Part shown: piece by piece, positions 16,472 to 24,409 of the stretch | How positions within the stretch are numbered: position 1 is the first letter of the stretch | How the letters are laid out: each line of letters begins with the position of its first letter | Assembly (NCBI GenBank): GCA_039815465.1 | Contig: JBCBZG010000005.1 | Coordinates: forward strand, 86,629 to 150,628 | Direction of reading: 5' to 3' | Length of the DNA: 64,000 nt | From: Shimia_B sp039815465 | Lineage (GTDB): Bacteria; Pseudomonadota; Alphaproteobacteria; Rhodobacterales; Rhodobacteraceae | Made by a program: the position numbers and the translations under genes | The notes under the pieces: generated by a model | Seen by the model: only the letters and a program-made list of their open reading frames with translations | Database searches by the model: none | Told to the model about the DNA's origin: nothing

Positions 16472-17019
16472 TCGATACACTTTTTGGGTTCGTCTTTGGA
16501 TCGGGCCGCAATGCAGTGCGCGAAACGGTGGAGGTGTTTCGCGAAAACGCGGAGCAAGGTGCGCGCCGCGACCAAGAGCTGCAACTCGCCTCTCTCGCGC
16601 AGTTCGCGACCGAGTTCCAGGCGCCACGGAAGTCCTGGTTTGACAGCTTTATCGATGCGCTGAATCGCGTCCCGCGGCCTGCTATGGCGCTGGGCACGCT
16701 CGCCCTGTTTGTGGCGGCGATGACGGATCCGGTGTGGTTTGCAAGCCGGATGCAGGGGATCGCGCTTGTGCCCGAGCCGCTTTGGTGGCTGCTGGGCGCG
16801 ATTGTGTCATTCTATTTTGGCGCCCGCCATCAACTGAAGGGGCAGGAATTTCAAAAGTCGCTCGCCGAAACACTCGCGCGGATGCCTGCGGCTGTTGAGG
16901 CTGTTAAAGACAGCGCAGGTGACGCAGCCCCTAGCGACGCTGCCGCACCGATACCAGCACCTACCCCCGGTGAGTTCCCTGACAACGCGGCGTTGCGCGC
17001 ATGGCGGCAGGCATCCTGA
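16462..17019 (+). CDS. GTA-type holin (three-helix holin family)
   Basis: 185 residues. An N-terminal amphipathic region (residues 1-55), then two clear membrane helices (about 75-92, PAMALGTLALFVAAM; about 107-125, LWWLLGAIVSFYFGA), and a Pro/Ala-rich tail. It resembles the GTA_holin_3TM family. With the overlapping endolysin it would form a lysis cassette. No other phage or GTA structural genes lie in the window. It sits between ccmE and ccmF on the same strand. Confidence 0.8.
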   Translation: MGLVDTLFGFVFGSGRNAVRETVEVFRENAEQGARRDQELQLASLAQFATEFQAPRKSWFDSFIDALNRVPRPAMALGTLALFVAAMTDPVWFASRMQGIALVPEPLWWLLGAIVSFYFGARHQLKGQEFQKSLAETLARMPAAVEAVKDSAGDAAPSDAAAPIPAPTPGEFPDNAALRAWRQAS

Positions 17020-17106
17020 TACGCACCACGCAACTGTGAACTGCGCCGCGTGCGACATGATGGCGATGGCGTGGTTTGCCCCGCCCCGGCGCGCTATAGT
17101 CCGCTC

Positions 17107-19065
17107 ATGTTTGTTGAGCTCGGACACTTTGCCCTCATCCTCGCCTTTGCTTTGGCGGTGTTTCAAACCATCGTGCCGCTCGTTGGCGCGCATCGCCGCA
17201 TGGCCGGTTGGATGGCCGCGGCGGAGCCTGCGGCGACAGCGCAGTTTTTCCTGATCGCGTTCTCCTTTGCGGCGCTTACCTACGCGTTTGTGACGTCCGA
17301 TTTTTCGCTCAAGATCGTGGCCGACAACTCCCACACGGCGAAGCCGATGCTCTACAAGGTGACCGGCGTGTGGGGGAACCACGAAGGATCGCTCCTGTTG
17401 TGGGTGCTGATCCTGGCGCTTTTTGGCGCGATGGCGGCTTGGTGGGGCGGGGGGCTGACGGACACGCTCCGTGCGCGGGTGCTGGCGGTGCAAGGGTCTG
17501 TCGGCGTTGCGTTCTTGGCATTTCTGATTTTCACCTCGAACCCGTTTGTGCGGCTGGCGACGCCGCCGCTGAATGGCACCGACTTGAATCCGCTACTCCA
17601 GGACCCTGGGCTCGCGTTTCACCCACCGTTTCTTTACCTGGGCTACGTTGGGCTTTCGCTCACCTTCTCCTTTGCCGTCGCAGCCTTGATCGAGGGGCGC
17701 GTGGATGCAGCCTGGGCGCGGTGGGTGCGGCCTTGGGCGCTGGCGGCGTGGCTCTTTCTCACTATTGGCATCGCGCTTGGGTCCTGGTGGGCCTATTACG
17801 AGCTTGGGTGGGGCGGCTTTTGGTTCTGGGACCCGGTCGAAAACGCGTCATTTATGCCGTGGCTTTTGGCGGTCGCGCTGCTGCATTCCGCTATCGTTGT
17901 GGAAAAGCGTGAGAGCTTAAAGGCCTGGACGATCCTTTTGGCGATCCTTGCTTTTGGGTTCTGCCTGATTGGGGCGTTCATCGTGCGATCCGGTGTGCTG
18001 ACATCGGTCCATGCCTTTGCGAATGATCCCGAGCGCGGCGTGTATTTGCTGGCCATCACGGCGCTCTTTACCGGCGGGGCGCTGACACTTTTTGCCTGGC
18101 GGGCGCCGATCATGCAGGGGCGCGGGGTCTTTGGTGTGGCCAGTCGTGAAAGCGCGCTGGTGGCCAACAATGTGCTTCTGGCGGTGTCATGCCTCGTGGT
18201 CTTTGTCGGCACGATCTGGCCGCTCCTCGCGGACCTCTTTTTCGACCGCAAGCTCAGCGTTGGCCCGCCGTTTTTCAACCTCGCCTTCACGCCTTTTATG
18301 GTGGCGCTTGGGCTCATCTTGCCCATCGGTTCCGCGCTGCCGTGGAAGCGGGCAAAGCTCAGCCGCGTGGCGTGGAAACTGCGCTACATTGCGGTGTTGG
18401 CCGTCGCGCTCGGCGCGTTGCTCTGGGCGATGCAAACCGGGCGGAGCGGGCTTGGCCCCATCGGTGCCGCTCTTGGCGCGTGGCTTGTTGCGGGCGCGCT
18501 CAAGGACTTGTGGGATCGCGCGGGCAAGACCTTGCGCCGTATCCCCACGCTGCCCGGCGCGGACATCGGCAAGGCCGTGGCCCATAGCGGGCTTGGCATC
18601 ACGATGTTTGGCGTCGCGGGGCTTATGGCCTGGCAGGTCGAGGATATCCGTGTGGCCCAAGTGGGGGAGGCTTTTACCGTCGACCGCTATGAGATCACGC
18701 TCGATGATGTGCGCGAGGTTCAGGGGCCGAACTATTTTTCGACCATGGCCGAGCTTACTGTGCGTCAGAACGGGCGCGTGCTCGCCACGCTGACGCCGGA
18801 GCGGCGGATTTACCCCGTGGCGGGCATGCCCACCACTGAGGCCGCAATCCGCAACGGCGTGTTTAGGGATGTCTACCTGGTTATCGGTGAACCGCAGACC
18901 AATGGCGGCTGGGCCGTGCGCAGCTTTATCAAGCCCTTTGCCAACTGGATTTGGGCGGGCGCGATCATCATGGCCCTCGGCGGTGCGTTTTCGCTCAGCG
19001 ACCGCCGCTTGCGTGTGGCAGCCGGGGCCACGCGGGCGACCCGCCCAGCGGCGCCAGCAGAATGA
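17107..19065 (+). CDS. ccmF: cytochrome c heme lyase subunit CcmF
   Basis: Integral membrane protein that, with CcmH, joins heme from CcmE to apocytochrome c. 652 residues with about 15 membrane helices. Signatures: GVWGNHEGSLLLWVLIL, the WWD-type motif (GFWFWDPVENASFMPWL) and periplasmic histidines. ATG 17107 starts directly before the first helix (FVELGHFALILAFAL). Its TGA overlaps the ccmH ATG. Confidence 0.96.
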   Translation: MFVELGHFALILAFALAVFQTIVPLVGAHRRMAGWMAAAEPAATAQFFLIAFSFAALTYAFVTSDFSLKIVADNSHTAKPMLYKVTGVWGNHEGSLLLWVLILALFGAMAAWWGGGLTDTLRARVLAVQGSVGVAFLAFLIFTSNPFVRLATPPLNGTDLNPLLQDPGLAFHPPFLYLGYVGLSLTFSFAVAALIEGRVDAAWARWVRPWALAAWLFLTIGIALGSWWAYYELGWGGFWFWDPVENASFMPWLLAVALLHSAIVVEKRESLKAWTILLAILAFGFCLIGAFIVRSGVLTSVHAFANDPERGVYLLAITALFTGGALTLFAWRAPIMQGRGVFGVASRESALVANNVLLAVSCLVVFVGTIWPLLADLFFDRKLSVGPPFFNLAFTPFMVALGLILPIGSALPWKRAKLSRVAWKLRYIAVLAVALGALLWAMQTGRSGLGPIGAALGAWLVAGALKDLWDRAGKTLRRIPTLPGADIGKAVAHSGLGITMFGVAGLMAWQVEDIRVAQVGEAFTVDRYEITLDDVREVQGPNYFSTMAELTVRQNGRVLATLTPERRIYPVAGMPTTEAAIRNGVFRDVYLVIGEPQTNGGWAVRSFIKPFANWIWAGAIIMALGGAFSLSDRRLRVAAGATRATRPAAPAE

Positions 19066-19529
19066 GGGGGCTCGCCGTCTTTTTGCTGCTTTGGCCCATG
19101 GCGGTGTTCGCCGTGGAACCGGGGGAGGTGCTGTCGGATCCCGCGCTCGAAACCCGCGCGCGCGATCTGAGCCAGGGTCTCCGTTGCCCAGTGTGCCAAA
19201 ACGAAAGTATCGACGAAAGCAGCGCGCCTGTGGCGCGTGACCTTCGGCTGCTCGTTCGGGAACGCCTGCTGGCGGGGGACAGTGACGCGGAGGTCATGGA
19301 GTTCGTCGTCGACCGGTATGGCGAGTTCGTGCTGCTGCGGCCTGAGATCAACGGGGCCAACTTGCTCCTATGGCTTGCGGGCCCCGCGGTTTTGATCCTC
19401 GTGCTGGGTGGGATCGCGCTGCGACTGCGCGGGACAGCTGCGGTAGAAACGCCGCTCACCGCTGAGGAGGAGGAGCGGTTGTCCACGCTCCTCGCGGACA
19501 CGCAGCGTCACCCTGACAGGCCCACCTGA
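19062..19529 (+). CDS. ccmH: cytochrome c-type biogenesis protein CcmH
   Basis: Periplasmic thiol protein that reduces the CXXCH cysteines of apocytochrome c. 155 residues: signal peptide (LAVFLLLWPMAVFAVE), the redox motif LRCPVCQNESIDES, and a C-terminal anchor (LLLWLAGPAVLILVLGGIAL). ATGA overlap with ccmF. This completes the visible ccmE-F-H set; ccmA-D and ccmG/I must be elsewhere. Confidence 0.95.
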   Translation: MRGLAVFLLLWPMAVFAVEPGEVLSDPALETRARDLSQGLRCPVCQNESIDESSAPVARDLRLLVRERLLAGDSDAEVMEFVVDRYGEFVLLRPEINGANLLLWLAGPAVLILVLGGIALRLRGTAAVETPLTAEEEERLSTLLADTQRHPDRPT

Positions 19530-19585
19530 CGGCTTCCCCCAGCCCCATAGAGCGCGTAACAGGGGGCAAGGAAAAAGAGAGCGCC

Positions 19586-20362
19586 ATGGACTATCAAACA
19601 CTCCGCTACGCAGCCTTTGACGGCATCGCGACCATCACACTTGACCGCCCGGACGTCATGAACGCGCTCAATACGCAAATGCGGGCGGAAATCCTGCATG
19701 CCGTGAAGGCCGGGGCGCGCAGCGAGCGGGTGGTGGTGATCACGGGCTCTGGCCGGGCCTTTTGTTCTGGTCAGGACCTAGGTGCGGGCAAAGACGCGGC
19801 CAATGTGGACCTAGAGCGCACGCTGCGCGACGAATACGTGCCGCTGATCGAAGCGATAGCCGACTGCCCGGTGCCCACAATCGCGGCGGTGAACGGCGCC
19901 GCGGCCGGGGCAGGGGCCAATCTTGCGCTCGCGTGCGACGTGGTGATTGCAACCGAGAGCGCGTATTTCCTACAGGCCTTCACGCGGATCGGGCTAATCC
20001 CCGACGCCGGCGGCACGTGGCTGTTGCCCCGGCAGATGGGCATCGCCAAAGCCATGGGGGCCGCGCTCTTTGCGGATCGCATCAGTGCCAAACAGGCCAG
20101 CGACTGGGGCATGATTTGGGAGGCTGTGCCGGACGACGTGTTTGTCGAGCACTGGAAACGGCGGGCTGCGTATCTCGCGAAAGGGCCGACGCTCGCATTT
20201 GCGAATGTCAAAAAGGCACTGCGCGCTGCGGACGAGGCGCGGCTCACAGAGCAGATGGTGCTAGAGGCGCAGTTGCAAGGTGACTGCGGCAAGAGCCACG
20301 ATTTCCAAGAAGGCGTCGCCGCTTTCACGCAAAAGCGCCCCGCGAAGTTCGAGGGGCGCTAA
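19586..20362 (+). CDS. enoyl-CoA hydratase/isomerase family (PaaG-like)
   Basis: A 258-residue crotonase-fold enzyme: oxyanion-hole segments FCSGQDLG and NGAAAGAGANLALACD, and the catalytic loop FTRIGLIPDAGGTWLLPR (Asp rather than Glu at the second acid position, as in PaaG-type isomerases). It may act on phenylacetyl-CoA epoxide or a fatty acyl-CoA. No other paa genes are nearby, so the substrate is uncertain. It ends 15 bases from the convergent RTX gene. Confidence 0.82.
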   Translation: MDYQTLRYAAFDGIATITLDRPDVMNALNTQMRAEILHAVKAGARSERVVVITGSGRAFCSGQDLGAGKDAANVDLERTLRDEYVPLIEAIADCPVPTIAAVNGAAAGAGANLALACDVVIATESAYFLQAFTRIGLIPDAGGTWLLPRQMGIAKAMGAALFADRISAKQASDWGMIWEAVPDDVFVEHWKRRAAYLAKGPTLAFANVKKALRAADEARLTEQMVLEAQLQGDCGKSHDFQEGVAAFTQKRPAKFEGR

Positions 20363-20377
20363 GAGCTTACGCAATAC

Positions 20378-21373
20378 CTAAACGGCGCGGGTCGTGATCC
20401 CGGTGACGCTGGCCGCAGCCACGCCGGTGACATTGGAAATGGCAACCCCGTCAGCTTGGATGATGCTGCCACCGTTGCCGTCATCCACCACGCTAATGGT
20501 CGGCTCTGGGTCGCCGCTGCGGTAGAGCACCTCAACACTGTCCTGGCTGGGATTGTAGTCCGTGATCGTCGACGCAGTGAAGTTGGTGGCGTTTTCGATG
20601 GCGCTGTCGTCCCAGATTTGGAACTCGTCAATCCCATCGCCACCTGTGCCCACATCGCCGGAGCCCAGCACCAGCGTGTCCTCACCTTTGCCGCCGTCGA
20701 GCGTGTCCGTCTCGCCATCGTCGTAGGTCGCGATCCCGCCGACAATCGACGTCACGTTGGAGATGGTGAGACCGTCGTCGAGCGCGTCATGGATGTCGGA
20801 AATGGTCGAGGCCGTAAGTTCTACAAGCCCGTCCCCGGTTAAACCGCCGTCGAGATAGTCGTGATTGGCGCCACCATTGAGCTCGTCAGACCCGGTGCCG
20901 CCAAACAGCATGTCTGTCCATTCGTCGCCGTTGAGCGTGTCGTCGCCAGCTTGCCCAAGCAAGGTGTCCTTACCAGTGCCGCCATTGAGCGTATCCGCGC
21001 CATCGCCGCCAAGCAACAGGTCGTGGAACTCACCGCCATTGAGCGTATCGTTGCCATCATTGCCCGCCAGCAGGTCTTTCCCGCCGTTGCCGTCGACGAT
21101 GTCATTTCCTGCGCCAGCGAAAACGAAGTCATTGCCAGACAATGCATCGACATCTTCACCTTCGTCCGAGCCTTCGTAGACGTCGTTGCCTTCGGTAAAG
21201 TCGGGCTCCTCGTCGCCGTCAATGTCTGACACGACATTGGGGCCCGAAGATCCTTCTGTGAAGGATGAGACAGCCTCAGCAATCTCATCGTCGTCAAAAA
21301 TGCCAGAAAAGTCGAGCGCGAGCGTAATGCCCGCCACGCCCAAAAGGGATATGATTGCAATCGAACTAAGCAT
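20378..21373 (-). CDS. membrane-anchored RTX (calcium-binding repeat) protein
   Basis: 331 residues. One N-terminal membrane helix (AIISLLGVAGITLAL, about 5-20), an acidic linker, then RTX nonapeptide repeats (for example GAGNDIVDG, GGDGADTLNGG, GQAGDDTLNG; about 80-185) that bind Ca2+ in a beta-roll, and a C-terminal domain without repeats. Very acidic overall. The N-terminal helix is unusual for type I secreted RTX proteins, which carry only C-terminal signals. Function is unknown; surface calcium binding or adhesion is possible. Confidence 0.78.
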   Translation of the reverse strand: MLSSIAIISLLGVAGITLALDFSGIFDDDEIAEAVSSFTEGSSGPNVVSDIDGDEEPDFTEGNDVYEGSDEGEDVDALSGNDFVFAGAGNDIVDGNGGKDLLAGNDGNDTLNGGEFHDLLLGGDGADTLNGGTGKDTLLGQAGDDTLNGDEWTDMLFGGTGSDELNGGANHDYLDGGLTGDGLVELTASTISDIHDALDDGLTISNVTSIVGGIATYDDGETDTLDGGKGEDTLVLGSGDVGTGGDGIDEFQIWDDSAIENATNFTASTITDYNPSQDSVEVLYRSGDPEPTISVVDDGNGGSIIQADGVAISNVTGVAAASVTGITTRAV

Positions 21374-21494
21374 GATGCCTCCGCTACACTGCCGTGAGCA
21401 TAGTTATTGATGGTTTATCAATCAACTATTTCTAAAATTTGTCGTTAGCGGGGCGTTATTGGGGCGTTATCGCACAGGATAACCCCTATATTCT

Positions 21495-21519
21495 GCTGGC
21501 GGCATACCACGCCGCCAGC
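21495..21519 (-). terminator. hairpin after gltA
   Basis: A perfect 9-bp stem GCTGGCGGC/GCCGCCAGC around a 7-base loop lies 15-39 bases past the gltA stop. No T run follows on the minus strand, so it is a likely but not classical terminator. Confidence 0.5.
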
Positions 21520-21533
21520 GCAAAGAACCGGGC

Positions 21534-22829
21534 CTAGCGGTCTTCGATATTGACGTAGTCGCGCATCGTCTCGCCGAGATAGAGCTGACGCGGACGGCCG
21601 ATTTTGTTCTGCGGATCGACGATCATCTCCTTCCACTGGGAGATCCACCCGACAGTCCGGCTCAAGGCAAAGATTGGCGTGAACATCGAGGTGGGGAAGC
21701 CCATCGCCTCCAAGATGATGCCGGAGTAGAAGTCCACATTCGGGAAGAGCTTTTTCTCCGCGAAGTAGGGGTCTTCGAGCGCGGCCTTCTCCAACGCCTT
21801 GGCCACTTGCAGCTTGGGATTGTCCTCGACGCCCAAGAGTTCCAGCACTTCATCGGCGGACTGTTTCATCACCTTCGCGCGTGGGTCGAAGTTTTTGTAG
21901 ACGCGGTGACCGAAGCCCATCAGGCGGAATGGGTCTTCTTTGTCTTTGGCGCGGGCGATGTATTCGGGGATGCGGTCCACGCTCCCGATCTCTTCGAGCA
22001 TCTCTAGGCAGGCTTGGTTCGCGCCGCCATGGGCAGGGCCCCACAGACAGGCGATGCCTGCCGCGATACATGCAAACGGGTTCGACCCCGACGACGATGC
22101 GAGGCGCACCGTAGACGTTGACGCGTTCTGTTCGTGGTCTGCGTGCAGTGTAAAGATACGGTCCATCGCGCGCTCAAGGATCGGGTCGAGCACGTAATCT
22201 TCAGCCGGCACGGCAAAGCACATCCGCAGGAAGTTACCAGCGTAAGAGTAGTCGTTGCGCGGATACACGAATGGCTGCCCGATGTGGTACTTATAGGCCC
22301 AGGCGGCAATCGTTGGCATTTTTGCGATCAGGCGATGGGTCGCGATTTCGCGCTGGCGGGCGTCGGTGATGTCGGTCGAGTCGTGGTAGAATGCCGACAT
22401 TGCGCCCACGACGCCGACCATGATCGCCATCGGATGCGCGTCGCGGCGGAACCCGCGGAAGAAGTTCTGCATTTGCTCGTGCAGCATTGTGTGGCGCGTG
22501 ATCGTGCTTTCAAACTCTTCAAGCTGCGGACCGGAGGGCAGGTAGCCGTAGAGCAGGAGGTAGCAAACCTCCAGGAAGTGCGACTTTTCAGCCAGTTGGT
22601 CGATTGGGTAGCCGCGGTGCAAAAGCTCACCCTTGCCGCCATCGATAAAGGTGATCGTGGAGTCGCAGGAGGCCGTCGACGTGAACCCTGGATCGTATGT
22701 GAAAACGCCGCCTTCAGCATAGAGGCGGCGAATATCGATGACATCTGGACCCGCGCTTGGCGAGTGGATGGGAAGCTCCAACACCTTGTCGCCAATCGTG
22801 AGCGTTGCTGTTTTGATGCCGTCTTTCAT
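21534..22829 (-). CDS. gltA: citrate synthase
   Basis: Condenses acetyl-CoA with oxaloacetate at the entry of the TCA cycle. 431 residues, type II (hexameric, NADH-sensitive class by length). Catalytic region: HADHEQNASTSTVRLASSSG and GAN... with LMGFGHRVYKNFDPRAKVMK and the C-terminal RTVGWISQWKEM. ATG 22829 follows AACG and begins MKDGIKTATL; the upstream extension is not family-like. gltX follows on the same strand upstream. Confidence 0.96.
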   Translation of the reverse strand: MKDGIKTATLTIGDKVLELPIHSPSAGPDVIDIRRLYAEGGVFTYDPGFTSTASCDSTITFIDGGKGELLHRGYPIDQLAEKSHFLEVCYLLLYGYLPSGPQLEEFESTITRHTMLHEQMQNFFRGFRRDAHPMAIMVGVVGAMSAFYHDSTDITDARQREIATHRLIAKMPTIAAWAYKYHIGQPFVYPRNDYSYAGNFLRMCFAVPAEDYVLDPILERAMDRIFTLHADHEQNASTSTVRLASSSGSNPFACIAAGIACLWGPAHGGANQACLEMLEEIGSVDRIPEYIARAKDKEDPFRLMGFGHRVYKNFDPRAKVMKQSADEVLELLGVEDNPKLQVAKALEKAALEDPYFAEKKLFPNVDFYSGIILEAMGFPTSMFTPIFALSRTVGWISQWKEMIVDPQNKIGRPRQLYLGETMRDYVNIEDR

Positions 22830-22899
22830 GGCGTTCTCCGATCGTTGCCTATGGCGGTCAGCTTGCTGCGGTCGGATCACAAAACCATGTCAGGTTTCG

Positions 22900-24309
22900 T
22901 CAGCCAGCCGCATCCGCGATCCGAGCAATGCTTTCGTCGCGGCCGAGCACCAACATCATGTCATACACACTCGGAGTGACGCTTCGCCCGGCCAGGGCAG
23001 CCCGAAGTGGCGCCGCCAGCTTGCCGAATTTGGTGTCCTGCGCCGCAGCAAATTCTGCCATCAACGCCTCCAAATCGTTCCGCGTCCAGCTAGCATTTTG
23101 CAGGTGCGGCGTCAATTCAGTCAGTATACGACGGGATACCGCATCGAGCGCCTTCGCCGCTTTCTCGTCGGGCACGATTGGCCGCTCCGCGAGGATATAG
23201 GTCGCTTTTTCAAGCAGTTCTGGGTAGGTCTTTGCCCGTTCTTTCAGCCCCGCCATCCCCGCGCGCATAAGGTCGCACTGGGCTGGCGTCAGCGCGGGCG
23301 CGTCCGTCGCCGCCAAAAACCCTTGAAGATCGCCGAGCAGCGCGGCGTCCTCCCGCGCGGCGATGTGATGCCCGGATGTGTTTTCAAGCTTTTTGAAATC
23401 AAAGCGCGCTGGCGATTTGCCGATCCCGCCGAGGTCAAACCAGTCGAGCGCTTCGGCATCCGAAAACAGCTCATCGTTTCCATGGCTCCAGCCCAAACGC
23501 GCCAGGTAATTGCGCATCCCTGCGGCGGCGTAGCCCATATCCCGGTATTCCTCGACACCGAGCGCGCCGTGGCGCTTTGACAGTTTCTTGCCGTCCGCCC
23601 CGTGGATCAGCGGAATATGGGCATAGACCGGCTCCGCCCAGCCCATGGCGCGGTAGACATGGATCTGGCGCGCGGCGTTGTTAAGGTGATCGTCGCCGCG
23701 GATCACATGGGTGACGCCCATGTCGTAGTCATCGACCACCACGGCGAGCATGTAGACCGGCGTGCCGTCCGAGCGCAGCAAAACCATGTCGTCGAGCCCA
23801 GAATTGGCAAATGTGACCGTGCCCTGAACCTCATCCGCGATCACGGTCTCCCCCTCTCGCGGCATTTTGAGACGGATCACAAAAGGCGCATCAGGGTGGG
23901 TCGCCGGGTCCGCGTCGCGCCACGGGCTTTGAAAGAGCGTGGATCGACCCTCCGCCCGTGCAGTTTCCCGGAAGGCGGCGACTTCGTCTTGGGTGGAAAA
24001 GCATTTATAGGCCGCCCCCCGCGCGAGCAGGTCCTGCGCTACCTCGGCGTGACGGGGTGCGCGCGCGAACTGGCTCACGGCCTCCCCGTCGTAGTCGAAG
24101 CCGAGCCAGTCCATCCCGCGCAAAATCGCGTCGGTCGCGTCTGGCGTTGACCGGCTGCGGTCGGTGTCTTCGATCCGCAGGAGGAACTTGCCCCCGCGTC
24201 CGCGCGCATAGAGCCAGTTGAACAGCGCCGTGCGCGCGGTGCCGATGTGCATATAGCCCGTAGGCGAGGGGGCGATGCGGGTGACAACCTGGGTCTGAGG
24301 AGAGGTCAT
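22900..24309 (-). CDS. gltX: glutamyl-tRNA synthetase
   Basis: Charges tRNA with glutamate. 469 residues, class I. The HIGH motif appears as PSPTGYMHIGTARTALFN and the KMSKS motif as KKLSKRHGALGV. The C-terminal anticodon-binding domain is complete. Many alphaproteobacteria carry two gltX genes, one also charging tRNA-Gln for later amidation; which copy this is cannot be told here. Confidence 0.95.
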   Translation of the reverse strand: MTSPQTQVVTRIAPSPTGYMHIGTARTALFNWLYARGRGGKFLLRIEDTDRSRSTPDATDAILRGMDWLGFDYDGEAVSQFARAPRHAEVAQDLLARGAAYKCFSTQDEVAAFRETARAEGRSTLFQSPWRDADPATHPDAPFVIRLKMPREGETVIADEVQGTVTFANSGLDDMVLLRSDGTPVYMLAVVVDDYDMGVTHVIRGDDHLNNAARQIHVYRAMGWAEPVYAHIPLIHGADGKKLSKRHGALGVEEYRDMGYAAAGMRNYLARLGWSHGNDELFSDAEALDWFDLGGIGKSPARFDFKKLENTSGHHIAAREDAALLGDLQGFLAATDAPALTPAQCDLMRAGMAGLKERAKTYPELLEKATYILAERPIVPDEKAAKALDAVSRRILTELTPHLQNASWTRNDLEALMAEFAAAQDTKFGKLAAPLRAALAGRSVTPSVYDMMLVLGRDESIARIADAAG

Positions 24310-24409
24310 GAAAGCTCCTAATCCGCCCCGTGGCGCGGGAGGGTTAACGATTTGCTAACCAAGCCGGGGCTAAAGGTTAATGAGTTCTGCCTGAAAGGGG
24401 CACTCTGCT

